Below are positions 42,334 through 51,550 of a stretch of 64,000 nt of DNA, one piece after another. A program made the position numbers and the translations under genes. This DNA is from Staphylococcus condimenti. Its GTDB lineage: Bacteria > Bacillota > Bacilli > Staphylococcales > Staphylococcaceae. The stretch's first letter is position 1. Every line of letters begins with the position of its first letter. The DNA lies in NCBI RefSeq assembly GCF_001618885.1, contig NZ_CP015114.1, positions 372,001 through 436,000 on the forward strand, written 5' to 3'. Under the pieces are notes generated by a model. That model had not been told where the DNA came from. It saw only the letters and a list, made by a program, of their open reading frames with translations, and did no database searches.

Positions 42334-42501
42334 CAAAAAACCGATTTTGCTGATAAAAGCAAAATCGGTAAGTATGTCACGTTATGTATAACCATAACGT
42401 CAGTATTTACGGGCATATATAAAAGGGGATATGAAAATGACCAATACTATAAGAACGAAATTGTGGGGGGATGTCTCATTTGGTATTGATAATCATTTTC
42501 A
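42334..42501 (-). ncRNA. isrR: Fur-regulated iron-sparing small RNA IsrR
   Basis: A minus-strand transcript of about 168 nt is predicted from the promoter at 42535-42508 to a terminator. The terminator is ACCGATTTTGC, eight-base loop, GCAAAATCGGT at 42369-42340, followed by six T on that strand. The RNA has three single-stranded C-rich stretches (CCCCCC near 42470, CCCC near 42428, CCC near 42413) and a second hairpin ACGTTATG/CATAACGT (42379-42400). S. aureus IsrR lies between the pgpB-type gene and arlR, is Fur-repressed, C-rich and of about this length. It represses iron-using enzymes such as aconitase and nitrate reductase. All features match. Ends are estimates. Confidence 0.87.
42487..42501. 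promoter_or_regulatory. Fur box 1 of isrR
   Basis: TGATAATCATTTTCA matches the 7-1-7 Fur consensus TGATAATNATTATCA at 14 of 15 counted positions. It lies at and just after the predicted isrR start. Confidence 0.85.
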
Positions 42502-42507
42502 ATTACT

Positions 42508-42535
42508 ATTATACATTAGTGAGAATGATTGTCAA
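42508..42535 (-). promoter_or_regulatory. isrR promoter, perfect sigma-A consensus
   Basis: On the minus strand TTGACA (42535-42530), 16 bp, TATAAT (42513-42508). Both hexamers are exact consensus. Transcription start is predicted near 42501. Confidence 0.88.
42520..42534. promoter_or_regulatory. Fur box 2 of isrR
   Basis: TGAGAATGATTGTCA matches TGATAATNATTATCA at 13 of 15 positions and covers the -35 hexamer and spacer of the isrR promoter. Confidence 0.82.
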
Positions 42536-42641
42536 TTAGAAATATCCATTTTTTTAAATTTTCTTTTTTTTGATACAAGGACCACAAAAATGAATATCTT
42601 TAATAGCTATCTGCTTATTTAAATACTTGATATCTCGTTTG

Positions 42642-42650
42642 TGTTAAAAT
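42642..42650 (+). promoter_or_regulatory. arlRS extended -10 promoter
   Basis: TGT followed by TAAAAT (42645-42650) gives an extended -10 element about 20 bases before the arlR start; the -35 is weak. Confidence 0.5.
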
Positions 42651-42669
42651 CTATTTTGAGGTGCTTACC

Positions 42670-43332
42670 ATGACAAAAATTTTAATCGTAGAAGATGAAC
42701 AAAATCTTGCACGTTTTATTGAATTAGAGTTGATACATGAAAATTATGAAGTTGATATTGAGAATGATGGCGCAGAAGGTTTGAAGACTGCACTTTCTAA
42801 AGAGTATGATTTATATTTATTAGATTTAATGCTTCCTCATATGGATGGTTTAGAAATATGCAGAAAAATTCGCGAAGTTAAATCAACGCCTATTATCATT
42901 ATTACTGCTAAGGGTGATACATATGATAAAGTAGCAGGTTTAGACTACGGTGCAGATGATTATATTGTAAAACCATTCGATATTGAAGAATTATTGGCAA
43001 GAATACGTGCTACTCTGAGAAGGCAGCCTGTTAAAGATACAATTACAATTAAAGGTATTGAAATCGATAAGGCAGCTTTTCGTGTGACAATCGATGGACA
43101 AGAACTCGAACTTACAAAAACTGAATATGATTTATTACAATTGCTAACAGAAAATCTAAATCATGTTATGCAGCGTGAACAAATTTTAAATCATGTGTGG
43201 GGTTATGATAGTGAGGTTGAAACAAACGTTGTAGACGTCTACATTCGATACTTGCGAAATAAATTAAAACCTTTTAACAAGGAAAAAGTAATTGAAACTG
43301 TCCGCGGTGTCGGATATGTGATCAGACAATGA
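42670..43332 (+). CDS. arlR: Response regulator ArlR
   Basis: A 220-residue OmpR/PhoB-type regulator. The receiver domain has the acidic pair ED (9-10), phospho-acceptor Asp52 (YLLDLMLP) and Lys101 (VKPFD). The C-terminal winged helix holds [10 protein letters not shown] and [15 protein letters not shown] 42661 falls in the GAGGTG ribosome site, so ATG 42670 starts the protein. In S. aureus ArlRS controls adhesion, autolysis, capsule and clumping through MgrA. arlS overlaps by four bases. Confidence 0.96.
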   Translation: MTKILIVEDEQNLARFIELELIHENYEVDIENDGAEGLKTALSKEYDLYLLDLMLPHMDGLEICRKIREVKSTPIIIITAKGDTYDKVAGLDYGADDYIVKPFDIEELLARIRATLRRQPVKDTITIKGIEIDKAAFRVTIDGQELELTKTEYDLLQLLTENLNHVMQREQILNHVWGYDSEVETNVVDVYIRYLRNKLKPFNKEKVIETVRGVGYVIRQ

Positions 43333-44693
43333 AACAACGAAAATTAAAAACACAATGGATGCTTGTTACAACGAGTATTACTTTTCTTATAATATTTATC
43401 TTTAGTCTTGTCATTATTTATTTCTTAAGTATTACATTACGCGATAATGAAATTAATGATGCGGAAAAAAGTGCTGATAATGTTTCTTCTTTATTAGCAA
43501 CAAAATCATTGGAAAATGTTACACCCCTTGATTTAAATGCTTCATTGGGAAATTTCCAGAAAGTAATGTTATTTGATGAAGACGGCAAAAAAATAGCTGA
43601 TACTTCAACTATGGGTGAATATATAAATGACACCAAACAAATAAAACCATCAAAATATCATAGTGTTTATGTTGTTCATTTAAAGAATGCAAATTTTTTA
43701 GTTGTTTCACATCCGATTGATACTGATAAGTTCCAAGGATATTCAGTAATTATCCATTCTCTTGCAAGTTATGACAGCGTTATGCATTCACTTGTTATAT
43801 TGTCGGTATTGTTTGGAGTTATAGCAATTATAATAACATCTACAATCAGTTATATATTTTCTGCCCAAATTGCAAAACCAATTATCATAATGGCCAATAA
43901 AATGCGGAAAATCAGAAGAGATGGCTTCCAAGAGAAGTTGGAACTACCCACTAATTACGAGGAAACCAATGATTTGATTGATACATTTAATGATATGATG
44001 TTACAGATAGAAGAACTCTTTAATCAACAAACACAATTTGTAGAAGATGCATCTCACGAGTTACGAACACCTTTACAAATTATACAAGGCCATTTAAATC
44101 TAATTAAGCGATGGGGCAAAAAAGATCCTGAAATTTTGGAAGAATCCTTAAATATAACAATTGAAGAGATGAATCGTATTACGAAACTTGTAGAAGAATT
44201 ACTAATGCTTACTAAAGAATCTACCTATAAAGACGCCAAAGATGTAGAGCCTGTCAATGTGAATAATGAGATTAAATCACGTATTAAATCCCTTAAGCAA
44301 TTGCATCCTGACTATACTTTTACATTCAACCCATCCAACAAACCAATAATTTTAGATATTAATCGATATCAGTTAGAACAAGTATTATTGATTTTCTTAG
44401 ATAACGCTATTAAATATGATATTCGAGATAAAAAAATTGATATTTCAACTAGTTTAAAAAACCGTCAAGCAACAATAGAAATTACAGATCATGGTGCTGG
44501 TATACCGAAAGAAGAATTAGATTTTATTTTTGATCGTTTTTATCGAGTTGATAAGTCACGTTCAAGACAGCAAGGCGGAAATGGACTAGGATTGTCAATT
44601 GCAAGCAAAATAGTAAGTTTATATAATGGATCGATTCAAGTTAAAAGTGAAGTGAATTCTTACACAACTTTCAGTATTACTTTCAATATTTAA
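43329..44693 (+). CDS. arlS: Sensor histidine kinase ArlS
   Basis: A 454-residue membrane kinase paired with ArlR. Two membrane helices (about 12-35 and 155-180) enclose an extracytoplasmic sensor region. A HAMP domain follows, then the H box [12 protein letters not shown] with His243. The ATPase domain has the N box (FLDNAIKYD), G1 (DHGAGIP), F and G2 ([10 protein letters not shown]). ATG overlaps the end of arlR (ATGA). The length is close to the 451 residues I recall for S. aureus. Confidence 0.96.
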   Translation: MKQRKLKTQWMLVTTSITFLIIFIFSLVIIYFLSITLRDNEINDAEKSADNVSSLLATKSLENVTPLDLNASLGNFQKVMLFDEDGKKIADTSTMGEYINDTKQIKPSKYHSVYVVHLKNANFLVVSHPIDTDKFQGYSVIIHSLASYDSVMHSLVILSVLFGVIAIIITSTISYIFSAQIAKPIIIMANKMRKIRRDGFQEKLELPTNYEETNDLIDTFNDMMLQIEELFNQQTQFVEDASHELRTPLQIIQGHLNLIKRWGKKDPEILEESLNITIEEMNRITKLVEELLMLTKESTYKDAKDVEPVNVNNEIKSRIKSLKQLHPDYTFTFNPSNKPIILDINRYQLEQVLLIFLDNAIKYDIRDKKIDISTSLKNRQATIEITDHGAGIPKEELDFIFDRFYRVDKSRSRQQGGNGLGLSIASKIVSLYNGSIQVKSEVNSYTTFSITFNI

Positions 44694-44770
44694 TAAATGT
44701 GCAACTTATTACCTAAATAATAATTATACTCAATTTGTTTACTTTGAAATTATAGTTTATATATGTTTAC

Positions 44771-44796
44771 AAAGAGCCGTCATTACGGCTCTTTTT
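44771..44796 (+). terminator. arlRS terminator
   Basis: AAAGAGCCGT pairs with ACGGCTCTTT around CATT, followed by a T run. Confidence 0.94.
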
Positions 44797-44854
44797 CTAT
44801 GCGTCAATTGGTTATTCTCCCTTTAATTTGTGAAGATTTAATGATATTATTTAT

Positions 44855-44869
44855 TTGTAAGCGTTTCAA
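44855..44869 (+). promoter_or_regulatory. cre-like (CcpA) site ahead of sucA
   Basis: TTGTAAGCGTTTCAA matches WTGAAARCGYTTWNN at 13 of 15 positions. It lies about 20 bases before the sucA start, just after a TATTAT -10-like sequence (44845-44850), a position where bound CcpA would block transcription. Glucose repression of the 2-oxoglutarate dehydrogenase genes is known in Gram-positive bacteria. Confidence 0.6.
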
Positions 44870-44889
44870 TATATTGTGGAGGGAGTAAT

Positions 44890-47685
44890 ATGACGAAAGA
44901 CAAACAGGTAAGTGAAGCACCTGTAAATTTCGGAGCTAACTTAGGGGTTATCATAGATTTATATGATCAATATCTACAAGATCCAACTTCAGTCTCTGAA
45001 GATTTACAATTTTTATTTAGTACAATCAATAACGACAACAGAGAGGTAGCTGCGAGTCCTGCATCTAGTTCTAGCGATAGTACAATTAAACAAGTTATGC
45101 GTTTAGTTGATAACATCAGACAATACGGGCACTTGCAAGCAGATATTTATCCAGTCAATCGACCAGAACGTAAACACGTTCCTAAATTGACAATTGAAGA
45201 TTTCAACCTTTCTAAAGATGATTTAGAAAAAATTTCTCCAGGAATAGTATCAGATCATTTTTCTGATATTTATGACAACGCATATGAAGCAATTAAACGT
45301 ATGGAGAAACGTTATAAAGGACCAATTGCTTTTGAATACACACATATCAATAATAATACGGAGCGTACATGGCTCAAACGACGTATTGAAACGCCATATA
45401 AAGCAAATTTAAACAAAAACGAAAAAATTAATCTTTTCAAAACATTGGCACATGTAGAAGGGTTTGAAAAGTATCTTCATAAAAACTTCGTAGGAGCAAA
45501 ACGTTTCTCTATTGAAGGTGTAGATACACTTGTACCGATGTTGCAACAAACATTAAGACGTGCAGCAAAAGAAGAAATTAAAAATATTCAAATTGGTATG
45601 GCTCACCGCGGTCGCTTAAATGTGTTAACACACGTTTTAGAAAAACCATATGAAATGATGATTTCTGAATTTATGCACACAGATCCAATGAAATTTTTAC
45701 CTGAGGATGGAAGTCTGGAACTGACATCTGGTAATGCTTGGACAAGCGATGTTAAATACCATTTGGGCGGTATCAAAACAACTGATACTTATGGTACTGA
45801 ACAACGTATTTCACTTGCAAACAACCCAAGTCACTTAGAAATCGTGGCACCTGTTGTATTAGGTAAAACTAGATCAGTTCAAGATGACACACATGAAGGC
45901 GGAAAAGTGCAAACTGATTTCAAAAAATCAATGCCTATTTTAATTCATGGTGATGCAGCTTATCCTGGACAAGGTATCAATTTCGAAGCTATGAATTTAG
46001 GCAACTTAAACGGATATTCTACTGGGGGCTCATTGCATATCATCACGAACAACCGTATTGGCTTTACAACTGAAGCTAAAGATGGACGTTCAACAACATA
46101 TTCTACTGATGTAGCAAAAGGTTATGATATACCAATCATGCATGTTAACGCTGATAATGTTGAAGCTACAATTGAAGCAATTGATATAGCTATGGACTTC
46201 AGAAAAGAATTCCATAAAGATGTTGTCATTGATTTAGTAGGGTATCGTCGTTATGGTCACAACGAAATGGACGAACCGTCAATTACTAACCCAATTCCAT
46301 ACCATGCGATTCGTAAGCATTCTACTGTCGATAAGATTTATGGTGAACAACTTGTAGATGAAGGTGTCATTTCTAAAGAAGAAATGGACCAAGTTCTAGA
46401 CGATGTTCAAAAAGAATTGCGTAATTCGCATGATAAAATTGATAAGAATGATAAAACTACAACAAAAGATATGTCTAAGCCTGAAGGTATTGATGAACCA
46501 CTTAAACCAGATAAGACTAATGTATCTTATGAAGATCTTAAAACAATTAACGATGCTTTATTAACTTATCCAACTGGCTTTGAAGTATTGAAAAAATTAA
46601 ACAAAGTTCTTGAAAAACGTAGAGAACCATTTGAAAAAGAAGATGGCTTAGTAGATTGGGCACAAGCTGAGCAATTAGCATTTGCTACAATCATGCAAAA
46701 CGGCACACCAATCCGTTTAACAGGCCAAGATAGTGAACGTGGTACTTTCAGCCACAGACACGCAGTATTGCATAATCCAGACAACGGCGACGAATATATT
46801 CCATTACAAAATGTTCCGAACCAAAAAGCTTCATTTGATGTACACAACTCACCATTATCTGAAGCTGCGGTAGTAGGCTTTGAATATGGTTATAATGTAG
46901 AGAACAAGGGTACTATGAATATCTGGGAAGCACAATATGGTGACTTCGCAAATATGGCACAAATGATGTTTGACAACTTCTTATTCAGCAGTTATGCCAA
47001 ATGGGGAGAACGTTCTGGATTGACACTATTCCTACCTCATTCATATGAAGGACAAGGACCTGAACATTCATCAGCAAGATTAGAACGTTTCTTACAATCT
47101 TCAGCTGAAAACAACTCAACAGTTGTTAACTTGTCAAGCAGTGCCAATTACTATCACTTGTTACGTGCGCAAGCAGCAAGCTTAGACACAGATGCTATGC
47201 GTCCGTTAGTAGTAATGTCACCAAAAAGTTTATTGAGAAATAAAACTGTTGCAGATACAATCGACAAATTTACAGAAGGTTACTTCAAACCTATTCTTCC
47301 TGAAGCACACGAAGAGAAAAAGGTTAAAAAACTTATTTTAGCTTCAGGTAAAGTATTTATCGACTTAAAAGAACGCTTGCAAAAAGAACCTGATGATTCT
47401 ATTTTACTCGTTGCAGTAGAAAGATTATATCCATTCCCTGTTGAAGAGATCAGCGAAGTAATTAACTCACTTCCAAATCTTGAAACAATTGCTTGGGTTC
47501 AAGAAGAACCGCAAAACCAAGGTGCTTGGTCATTTGTATATCCTTACTTAAGTGACTTAGCAAGCGATAAATACGAATTACAATATAGTGGTCGTATTAA
47601 GCGTTCTGCACCAGCTGAAGGTGACGGCGAAAATCATAAACTTGTTCAAAACTCTATTATTGAAGAGAGTCTTAATAAAAATTAG
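44890..47685 (+). CDS. sucA: 2-Oxoglutarate dehydrogenase E1 component
   Basis: SucA (OdhA) is the thiamine diphosphate-dependent decarboxylase of the 2-oxoglutarate dehydrogenase complex in the citric acid cycle. The 931-residue protein has HRGRLNVL in its first half, GDAAYPGQG and [18 protein letters not shown] (about 387-404) for the cofactor region, and the transketolase-like C-terminal half with [16 protein letters not shown]-like [14 protein letters not shown]. The N-terminal segment with [12 protein letters not shown] is typical of Gram-positive OdhA. ATG 44890 follows GGAGGGAG; sucB is 11 bases downstream. Confidence 0.97.
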   Translation: MTKDKQVSEAPVNFGANLGVIIDLYDQYLQDPTSVSEDLQFLFSTINNDNREVAASPASSSSDSTIKQVMRLVDNIRQYGHLQADIYPVNRPERKHVPKLTIEDFNLSKDDLEKISPGIVSDHFSDIYDNAYEAIKRMEKRYKGPIAFEYTHINNNTERTWLKRRIETPYKANLNKNEKINLFKTLAHVEGFEKYLHKNFVGAKRFSIEGVDTLVPMLQQTLRRAAKEEIKNIQIGMAHRGRLNVLTHVLEKPYEMMISEFMHTDPMKFLPEDGSLELTSGNAWTSDVKYHLGGIKTTDTYGTEQRISLANNPSHLEIVAPVVLGKTRSVQDDTHEGGKVQTDFKKSMPILIHGDAAYPGQGINFEAMNLGNLNGYSTGGSLHIITNNRIGFTTEAKDGRSTTYSTDVAKGYDIPIMHVNADNVEATIEAIDIAMDFRKEFHKDVVIDLVGYRRYGHNEMDEPSITNPIPYHAIRKHSTVDKIYGEQLVDEGVISKEEMDQVLDDVQKELRNSHDKIDKNDKTTTKDMSKPEGIDEPLKPDKTNVSYEDLKTINDALLTYPTGFEVLKKLNKVLEKRREPFEKEDGLVDWAQAEQLAFATIMQNGTPIRLTGQDSERGTFSHRHAVLHNPDNGDEYIPLQNVPNQKASFDVHNSPLSEAAVVGFEYGYNVENKGTMNIWEAQYGDFANMAQMMFDNFLFSSYAKWGERSGLTLFLPHSYEGQGPEHSSARLERFLQSSAENNSTVVNLSSSANYYHLLRAQAASLDTDAMRPLVVMSPKSLLRNKTVADTIDKFTEGYFKPILPEAHEEKKVKKLILASGKVFIDLKERLQKEPDDSILLVAVERLYPFPVEEISEVINSLPNLETIAWVQEEPQNQGAWSFVYPYLSDLASDKYELQYSGRIKRSAPAEGDGENHKLVQNSIIEESLNKN

Positions 47686-47696
47686 GGGGAAATAGT

Positions 47697-48986
47697 ATGT
47701 CTGAGATTACAGTTCCAGAGTTAGCAGAATCTATTACGGAAGGTACAATTGCTGAGTGGTTAAAAAATCCAGGTGACTCAGTAGATAAAGGTGAAGCAGT
47801 TGTTGAATTAGAAACTGATAAAGTAAATGTTGAGGTCGTTTCTGAAGAAGCAGGTGTAATTCAAGAATTATTAGCAGAAGCTGGAGATACAGTAGAAGTT
47901 GGGCAAGCAATTGCAACAGTTGGGGAAGGCAGCGGAAGCCCATCACAATCATCTTCTGAAGATAAAAAAGAAGATACTTCTTCTAAAGAAGACACTTCTA
48001 AATCAGAAGAAAAAACAGAAGAAAAATCACAACCAGCAGCATCAGAATCTTCTTCTAAAGAAGAAAGCAGTTCAAGCAGTGATCAACGCGTTAATGCAAC
48101 ACCTTCAGCACGTAAATATGCACGTGAAAAAGGTATTGATTTAAGCGAAGTTGAAGCTAAAAATTCTGATGTTGTTCGTAAAAACGATATTGATCGTAAA
48201 CAACAAGGCGGACAATCAAACCAAGGTAGCCAAGCTTCTAAATCAGAGGCTCCTGCCAAAAAACAAAATCAAGAACCTACTAAACCAGTTGTACGTGAAA
48301 AAATGTCACGTCGTAAGCAAACAGCTGCTAAAAAATTATTAGAAGTATCTAATAACACTGCAATGCTTACAACATTCAATGAAGTAGATATGACAAATGT
48401 TATGAATTTACGTAAACGTAAAAAAGAACAATTTATCAAAGATCATGATGGAACAAAATTAGGATTTATGTCATTCTTCACTAAAGCAGCAGTTGCAGCA
48501 TTGAAAAAATATCCTGCAGTTAACGCTGAAATCGATGGCGATGATATGATTACTAAACAATTCTATGATATTGGTATTGCTGTATCTACTGACAATGGAT
48601 TAATTGTACCGTTCGTACGTGACTGTGATAAGAAAAACTTTGCTGAAATTGAAAGCTCAATCGCAGACTTAGCTGTTAAAGCACGTGATAATAAATTATC
48701 ACTTGGTGATTTAATGAATGGTTCATTCACAATTACAAATGGTGGTATTTTCGGTTCAATGATGTCTACTCCAATCATTAACGGAAGCCAAGCTGCTATT
48801 TTAGGAATGCATTCAATCATCACTCGTCCAATCGCTATCGATAAAGACACTATTGAAAACCGTCCAATGATGTACTTAGCATTAAGCTATGACCACAGAA
48901 TTATTGATGGTAAAGAAGCAGTTGGATTCTTGAAAACAATTAAAGATCTTATTGAAAATCCAGAAGATTTACTATTAGAATCTTAA
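47697..48986 (+). CDS. sucB: Dihydrolipoyl succinyltransferase E2 component
   Basis: SucB (OdhB) moves the succinyl group to CoA. The 429-residue protein has one lipoyl domain with the lipoylated lysine in [10 protein letters not shown] (near 43). A serine/glutamate-rich linker (about 82-128) leads to the subunit-binding domain [15 protein letters not shown] (about 129), and the catalytic domain ends [15 protein letters not shown] (HxxxDG). The linker looks repetitive in other frames but is not coding there. E3 is not encoded in this window and is presumably shared with the pyruvate complex. Confidence 0.97.
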   Translation: MSEITVPELAESITEGTIAEWLKNPGDSVDKGEAVVELETDKVNVEVVSEEAGVIQELLAEAGDTVEVGQAIATVGEGSGSPSQSSSEDKKEDTSSKEDTSKSEEKTEEKSQPAASESSSKEESSSSSDQRVNATPSARKYAREKGIDLSEVEAKNSDVVRKNDIDRKQQGGQSNQGSQASKSEAPAKKQNQEPTKPVVREKMSRRKQTAAKKLLEVSNNTAMLTTFNEVDMTNVMNLRKRKKEQFIKDHDGTKLGFMSFFTKAAVAALKKYPAVNAEIDGDDMITKQFYDIGIAVSTDNGLIVPFVRDCDKKNFAEIESSIADLAVKARDNKLSLGDLMNGSFTITNGGIFGSMMSTPIINGSQAAILGMHSIITRPIAIDKDTIENRPMMYLALSYDHRIIDGKEAVGFLKTIKDLIENPEDLLLES

Positions 48987-49016
48987 TCTTAAACTTAATA
49001 GATGTTATAAACGTTG

Positions 49017-49047
49017 ATACGACGGCTTTTATAGTCGTCGTATTTTT
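49017..49047 (+). terminator. Terminator after sucB
   Basis: ATACGACG pairs with CGTCGTAT around GCTTTTATAGT, with T run. From here to 49215 (about 170 bases) I see no gene or clear signal. Confidence 0.9.
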
Positions 49048-49215
49048 ATACATAAAACTGAATACAGCCAAATGGTATTAAAAAGATATTATAACTTTGC
49101 TCGTAGAATACAAAATTTATAAAAGGGAAGTTCAGAAGTTTAAATACTGAGCATAATTCAAGAAGAGCTTATTGTGAATATCGATTAATAATATACAACG
49201 TTTCAACAATATAAA

Positions 49216-49249
49216 ATAAAAAACAGCGACAAAAAATTGTCGCTGTTTT
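49216..49249 (-). terminator. Terminator of the small membrane protein gene
   Basis: AACAGCGACAA pairs with TTGTCGCTGTT around four A; six T follow on the minus strand. Confidence 0.9.
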
Positions 49250-49258
49250 AATATTTTG

Positions 49259-49438
49259 TCACATAACGTTATAAACGATTAATTCAATTACTGCTAATAT
49301 TATAAAAACAATACACAGTACACCATAATGTGATTTTTTTAGCCTAGCATTTTCTTTAATTGTGCCAGTAAAATACATAATACCAGAATATGCGGCGACT
49401 AAAACTGTAATCGCAAAGAGTATCATAAAGTTTACCAT
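49259..49438 (-). CDS. Small two-helix membrane protein
   Basis: A 59-residue protein with two hydrophobic helices (about 4-24 and 38-57) joined by a short basic loop (KENARLKKSHYG). It has no known domain and no assigned function. ATG 49447 directly follows the AAAGGAG ribosome site, so ATG 49438 is the preferred start. It has its own ribosome site and a strong terminator, and sits alone on the minus strand between plus-strand genes, so it looks real. Staphylococcal homologues of similar size are expected here. Confidence 0.72.
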   Translation of the reverse strand: MVNFMILFAITVLVAAYSGIMYFTGTIKENARLKKSHYGVLCIVFIILAVIELIVYNVM

Positions 49439-49607
49439 GCTACTCATCTCCTTTATTTAGAGCAATACTCAATGTCCACTTTAATCTATTATATTACTAT
49501 TATACCTTTAATTCTAAGGTTCTATTCAAATAATCATCTCATCATATAAAAATTAACTCAAATAAGTTATAATGATTAGGAAAACATATAAGAAGGTGTG
49601 GGGTATT

Positions 49608-50423
49608 ATGGCAGGATTACGAAGTGTTACAGTTGGTACGCAAAATTTATCGGAAACCATCAATTTATTTCATGATGTTTTAGGCTTGAATTATGAAGAA
49701 CAAAGTTCAAAAAATGCAGTTCGTTTTGGAGATGCTGATTTAAGTCCTGGTACACGAATCCATTTTATTGAAGTGCCAAATTATACAGCTGAAACAAATC
49801 AAGTACTCAGTTTTGGCCTGAGAACACCGACTGATTCAGGTCTAGAAGAATATCAAGAGATTTTAGATTCTCATGATATCAAGCACGGTGAGATAATTGA
49901 AATGAACAACCATAAGCATTTTGAGTTTAAAGACAATAATGGTCAGTTTATTGATATATATTCTAATGAACATAATAGTGGAGTCCCGTTAGGAATGCCA
50001 TCAGAAAACAGTACTGTTAATCCGCTTCATCAAGTACAAGGTTTAGGTCCCGTCATTATACAAGTAAATGAATTATTGCTAACGACTTCAATTTTATCTC
50101 AAGTATTCGGCCTAGAACATTTTGCTGAATACGCACCTACAACTGATGCCGATTTTAAAGTACAAGTGTTCCGTTTAGGTGAAGGCGGATTAGGTGGGGA
50201 ATTACACATCTTTGAAGCAGCAGAAAATATACCACTTCCTGAATACGGTGCAGTTGATCAAATTGAAATCAGTATCGATTCTAAAGAACAATATCGTAAA
50301 GCACTGCAACAATTAGAATCTATAGGTATTCCATACCAAACACTGAAACAAGATGATTCAGAATCACTTAGAATCACAGAAAATAGTGGTTTATCATTTA
50401 TTTTTACACACGAAAAAGCTTAA
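49608..50423 (+). CDS. VOC-family (glyoxalase/dioxygenase-like) protein
   Basis: A 271-residue protein with two VOC repeats, one starting GLRSVTVGTQNLSETINLFHDVLG (in part) and the other at about 150 (GPVIIQVNELLLTTSILSQVFG, in part). The fold supports metal-dependent enzymes such as ring-cleaving dioxygenases (MhqO/CatE) or glyoxalases. Metal ligands cannot be fixed by eye and the substrate is unknown. The frame extends back to 49572, but ATG 49608, nine bases after AAGGTG, fits best. A TATAAT box at 49568-49573 may be its promoter. Confidence 0.85.
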   Translation: MAGLRSVTVGTQNLSETINLFHDVLGLNYEEQSSKNAVRFGDADLSPGTRIHFIEVPNYTAETNQVLSFGLRTPTDSGLEEYQEILDSHDIKHGEIIEMNNHKHFEFKDNNGQFIDIYSNEHNSGVPLGMPSENSTVNPLHQVQGLGPVIIQVNELLLTTSILSQVFGLEHFAEYAPTTDADFKVQVFRLGEGGLGGELHIFEAAENIPLPEYGAVDQIEISIDSKEQYRKALQQLESIGIPYQTLKQDDSESLRITENSGLSFIFTHEKA

Positions 50424-50449
50424 AATTACCGAAGAAAGGAATGTTTGAT

Positions 50450-50656
50450 ATGATGTTACACGAAACATGGAAAGATAAAGAACCAATTAAGAAAGTAGAA
50501 GTAATTCACACAGACGCAAAGAAATTTACCGTTTCTGATATGCTGACAGTTGGAAAACAATATGATGTCATCAATGAAACTGAAGAATATTATCAAATCA
50601 TTGATAATTCAGGAAAAGTCGGCGGTTATTACAAAGATTACTTTAAAGAAGTATAA
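50450..50656 (+). CDS. DUF6501-type small protein
   Basis: A 68-residue soluble protein starting MMLHETWKDKEPIKKVEV. Its compact beta-rich C-terminus (QYDVINETEEYYQIIDNSG in part, then GGYYKDYF) looks like a small SH3-type barrel. Function is unknown. ATG 50441 touches the AAAGGA site, so ATG 50450 is the start. It lies 26 bases after the VOC gene and is followed by a terminator, so the two form one unit. Confidence 0.8.
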   Translation: MMLHETWKDKEPIKKVEVIHTDAKKFTVSDMLTVGKQYDVINETEEYYQIIDNSGKVGGYYKDYFKEV

Positions 50657-50679
50657 TTTAAAAATAATAATTATATAAA

Positions 50680-50722
50680 ATAAAGAGACTAGGGCTTATT
50701 TCAATGCCCCGGTCTATTTTTT
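50680..50722 (+). terminator. Terminator after the DUF6501 gene
   Basis: AGACTAGGGC pairs with GCCCCGGTCT (one G-T pair and one mismatch), flanked by A and T runs. Confidence 0.8.
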
Positions 50723-50743
50723 AGTATTCATAAAGGAGAATGA

Positions 50744-51538
50744 ATGATGGAACAACACCAATACATTAACTCAGATCAGTCAGTATTCGGCGATGCTTAT
50801 TCAATGATGCGATTGAATAAAAACATTTTACTAAAAGGCCCTACAGGTTCTGGTAAAACAAAATTAGCTGAAACATTAAGTGAAAAAGTCAATGTTCCAA
50901 TGCACCAAGTAAACTGTTCTGTAGATTTAGATGCTGAAAGCTTACTAGGATTTAAAACAATTCAAACAAGTGCTGATGGTAATCAAGAAATTGTTTTTAT
51001 AGATGGTCCTGTAATTCAAGCAATGAAAGAAGGGCACATTTTATATATTGATGAAATCAATATGGCAAAGCCAGAAACATTACCAATACTAAATGGTGTA
51101 TTAGATTATCGTCGTAGTTTAACGAATCCATATACAGGAGAAGTCATCAAAGCAAAACCTGGATTTAATGTCATTGCTGCTATCAATGAAGGTTATGTTG
51201 GGACACTTCCAATGAATGAAGCTTTAAAAAACCGCTTTGTAGTCATCCAAGTTGACTATATTGATGGCGAAATTTTGAAACGCGTTATCAAAGAGCAAAG
51301 TTTATTAGAAGACGAGCAATTAATTTCTAAAATCATTGCATTTAATGAAGATTTACGCACTATGTCTAAACAAGGGCAAATATCAGAAGAAGCTGCAAGT
51401 ATTCGTGCACTAATCGACTTAAGTGATTTAGCTACTGTAATGCCTATTGAACGTGCAGTTAAACGTGCAATTATTGATAAATTAGAAGATGAGCGTGAAC
51501 AACAAGCAATAATCAATGCAATCGAATTGAATTTCTAG
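50744..51538 (+). CDS. MoxR-type AAA+ ATPase (NorQ/CbbQ-like)
   Basis: A 264-residue AAA+ ATPase with Walker A GPTGSGKT (32-39), Walker B LYIDEIN (99-105), sensor and arginine-finger region ([11 protein letters not shown]). MoxR ATPases work with VWA-domain partners as metal-insertion or complex-remodelling chaperones. The next gene, 12 bases downstream, encodes such a partner. No nitric oxide reductase, Rubisco or cobaltochelatase gene is in the window, so the client is unknown. ATG 50744 or 50747 follows AAAGGAG. Confidence 0.88.
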   Translation: MMEQHQYINSDQSVFGDAYSMMRLNKNILLKGPTGSGKTKLAETLSEKVNVPMHQVNCSVDLDAESLLGFKTIQTSADGNQEIVFIDGPVIQAMKEGHILYIDEINMAKPETLPILNGVLDYRRSLTNPYTGEVIKAKPGFNVIAAINEGYVGTLPMNEALKNRFVVIQVDYIDGEILKRVIKEQSLLEDEQLISKIIAFNEDLRTMSKQGQISEEAASIRALIDLSDLATVMPIERAVKRAIIDKLEDEREQQAIINAIELNF

Positions 51539-51550
51539 TGAGGGATAATT

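Noticed and set aside
42431-42622. Plus-strand open frame of about 63 residues with a good AAAAGGGG site
   Set aside because: It contains both Fur boxes and lies antisense to the well-supported isrR; its G-rich 'ribosome site' is the complement of an isrR C-rich motif. The same applies to the frame 42271-42489.
47734-48342. Repetitive frames in the sucB linker on both strands
   Set aside because: They come from the biased codon use of the Ser/Glu-rich linker between lipoyl and binding domains.
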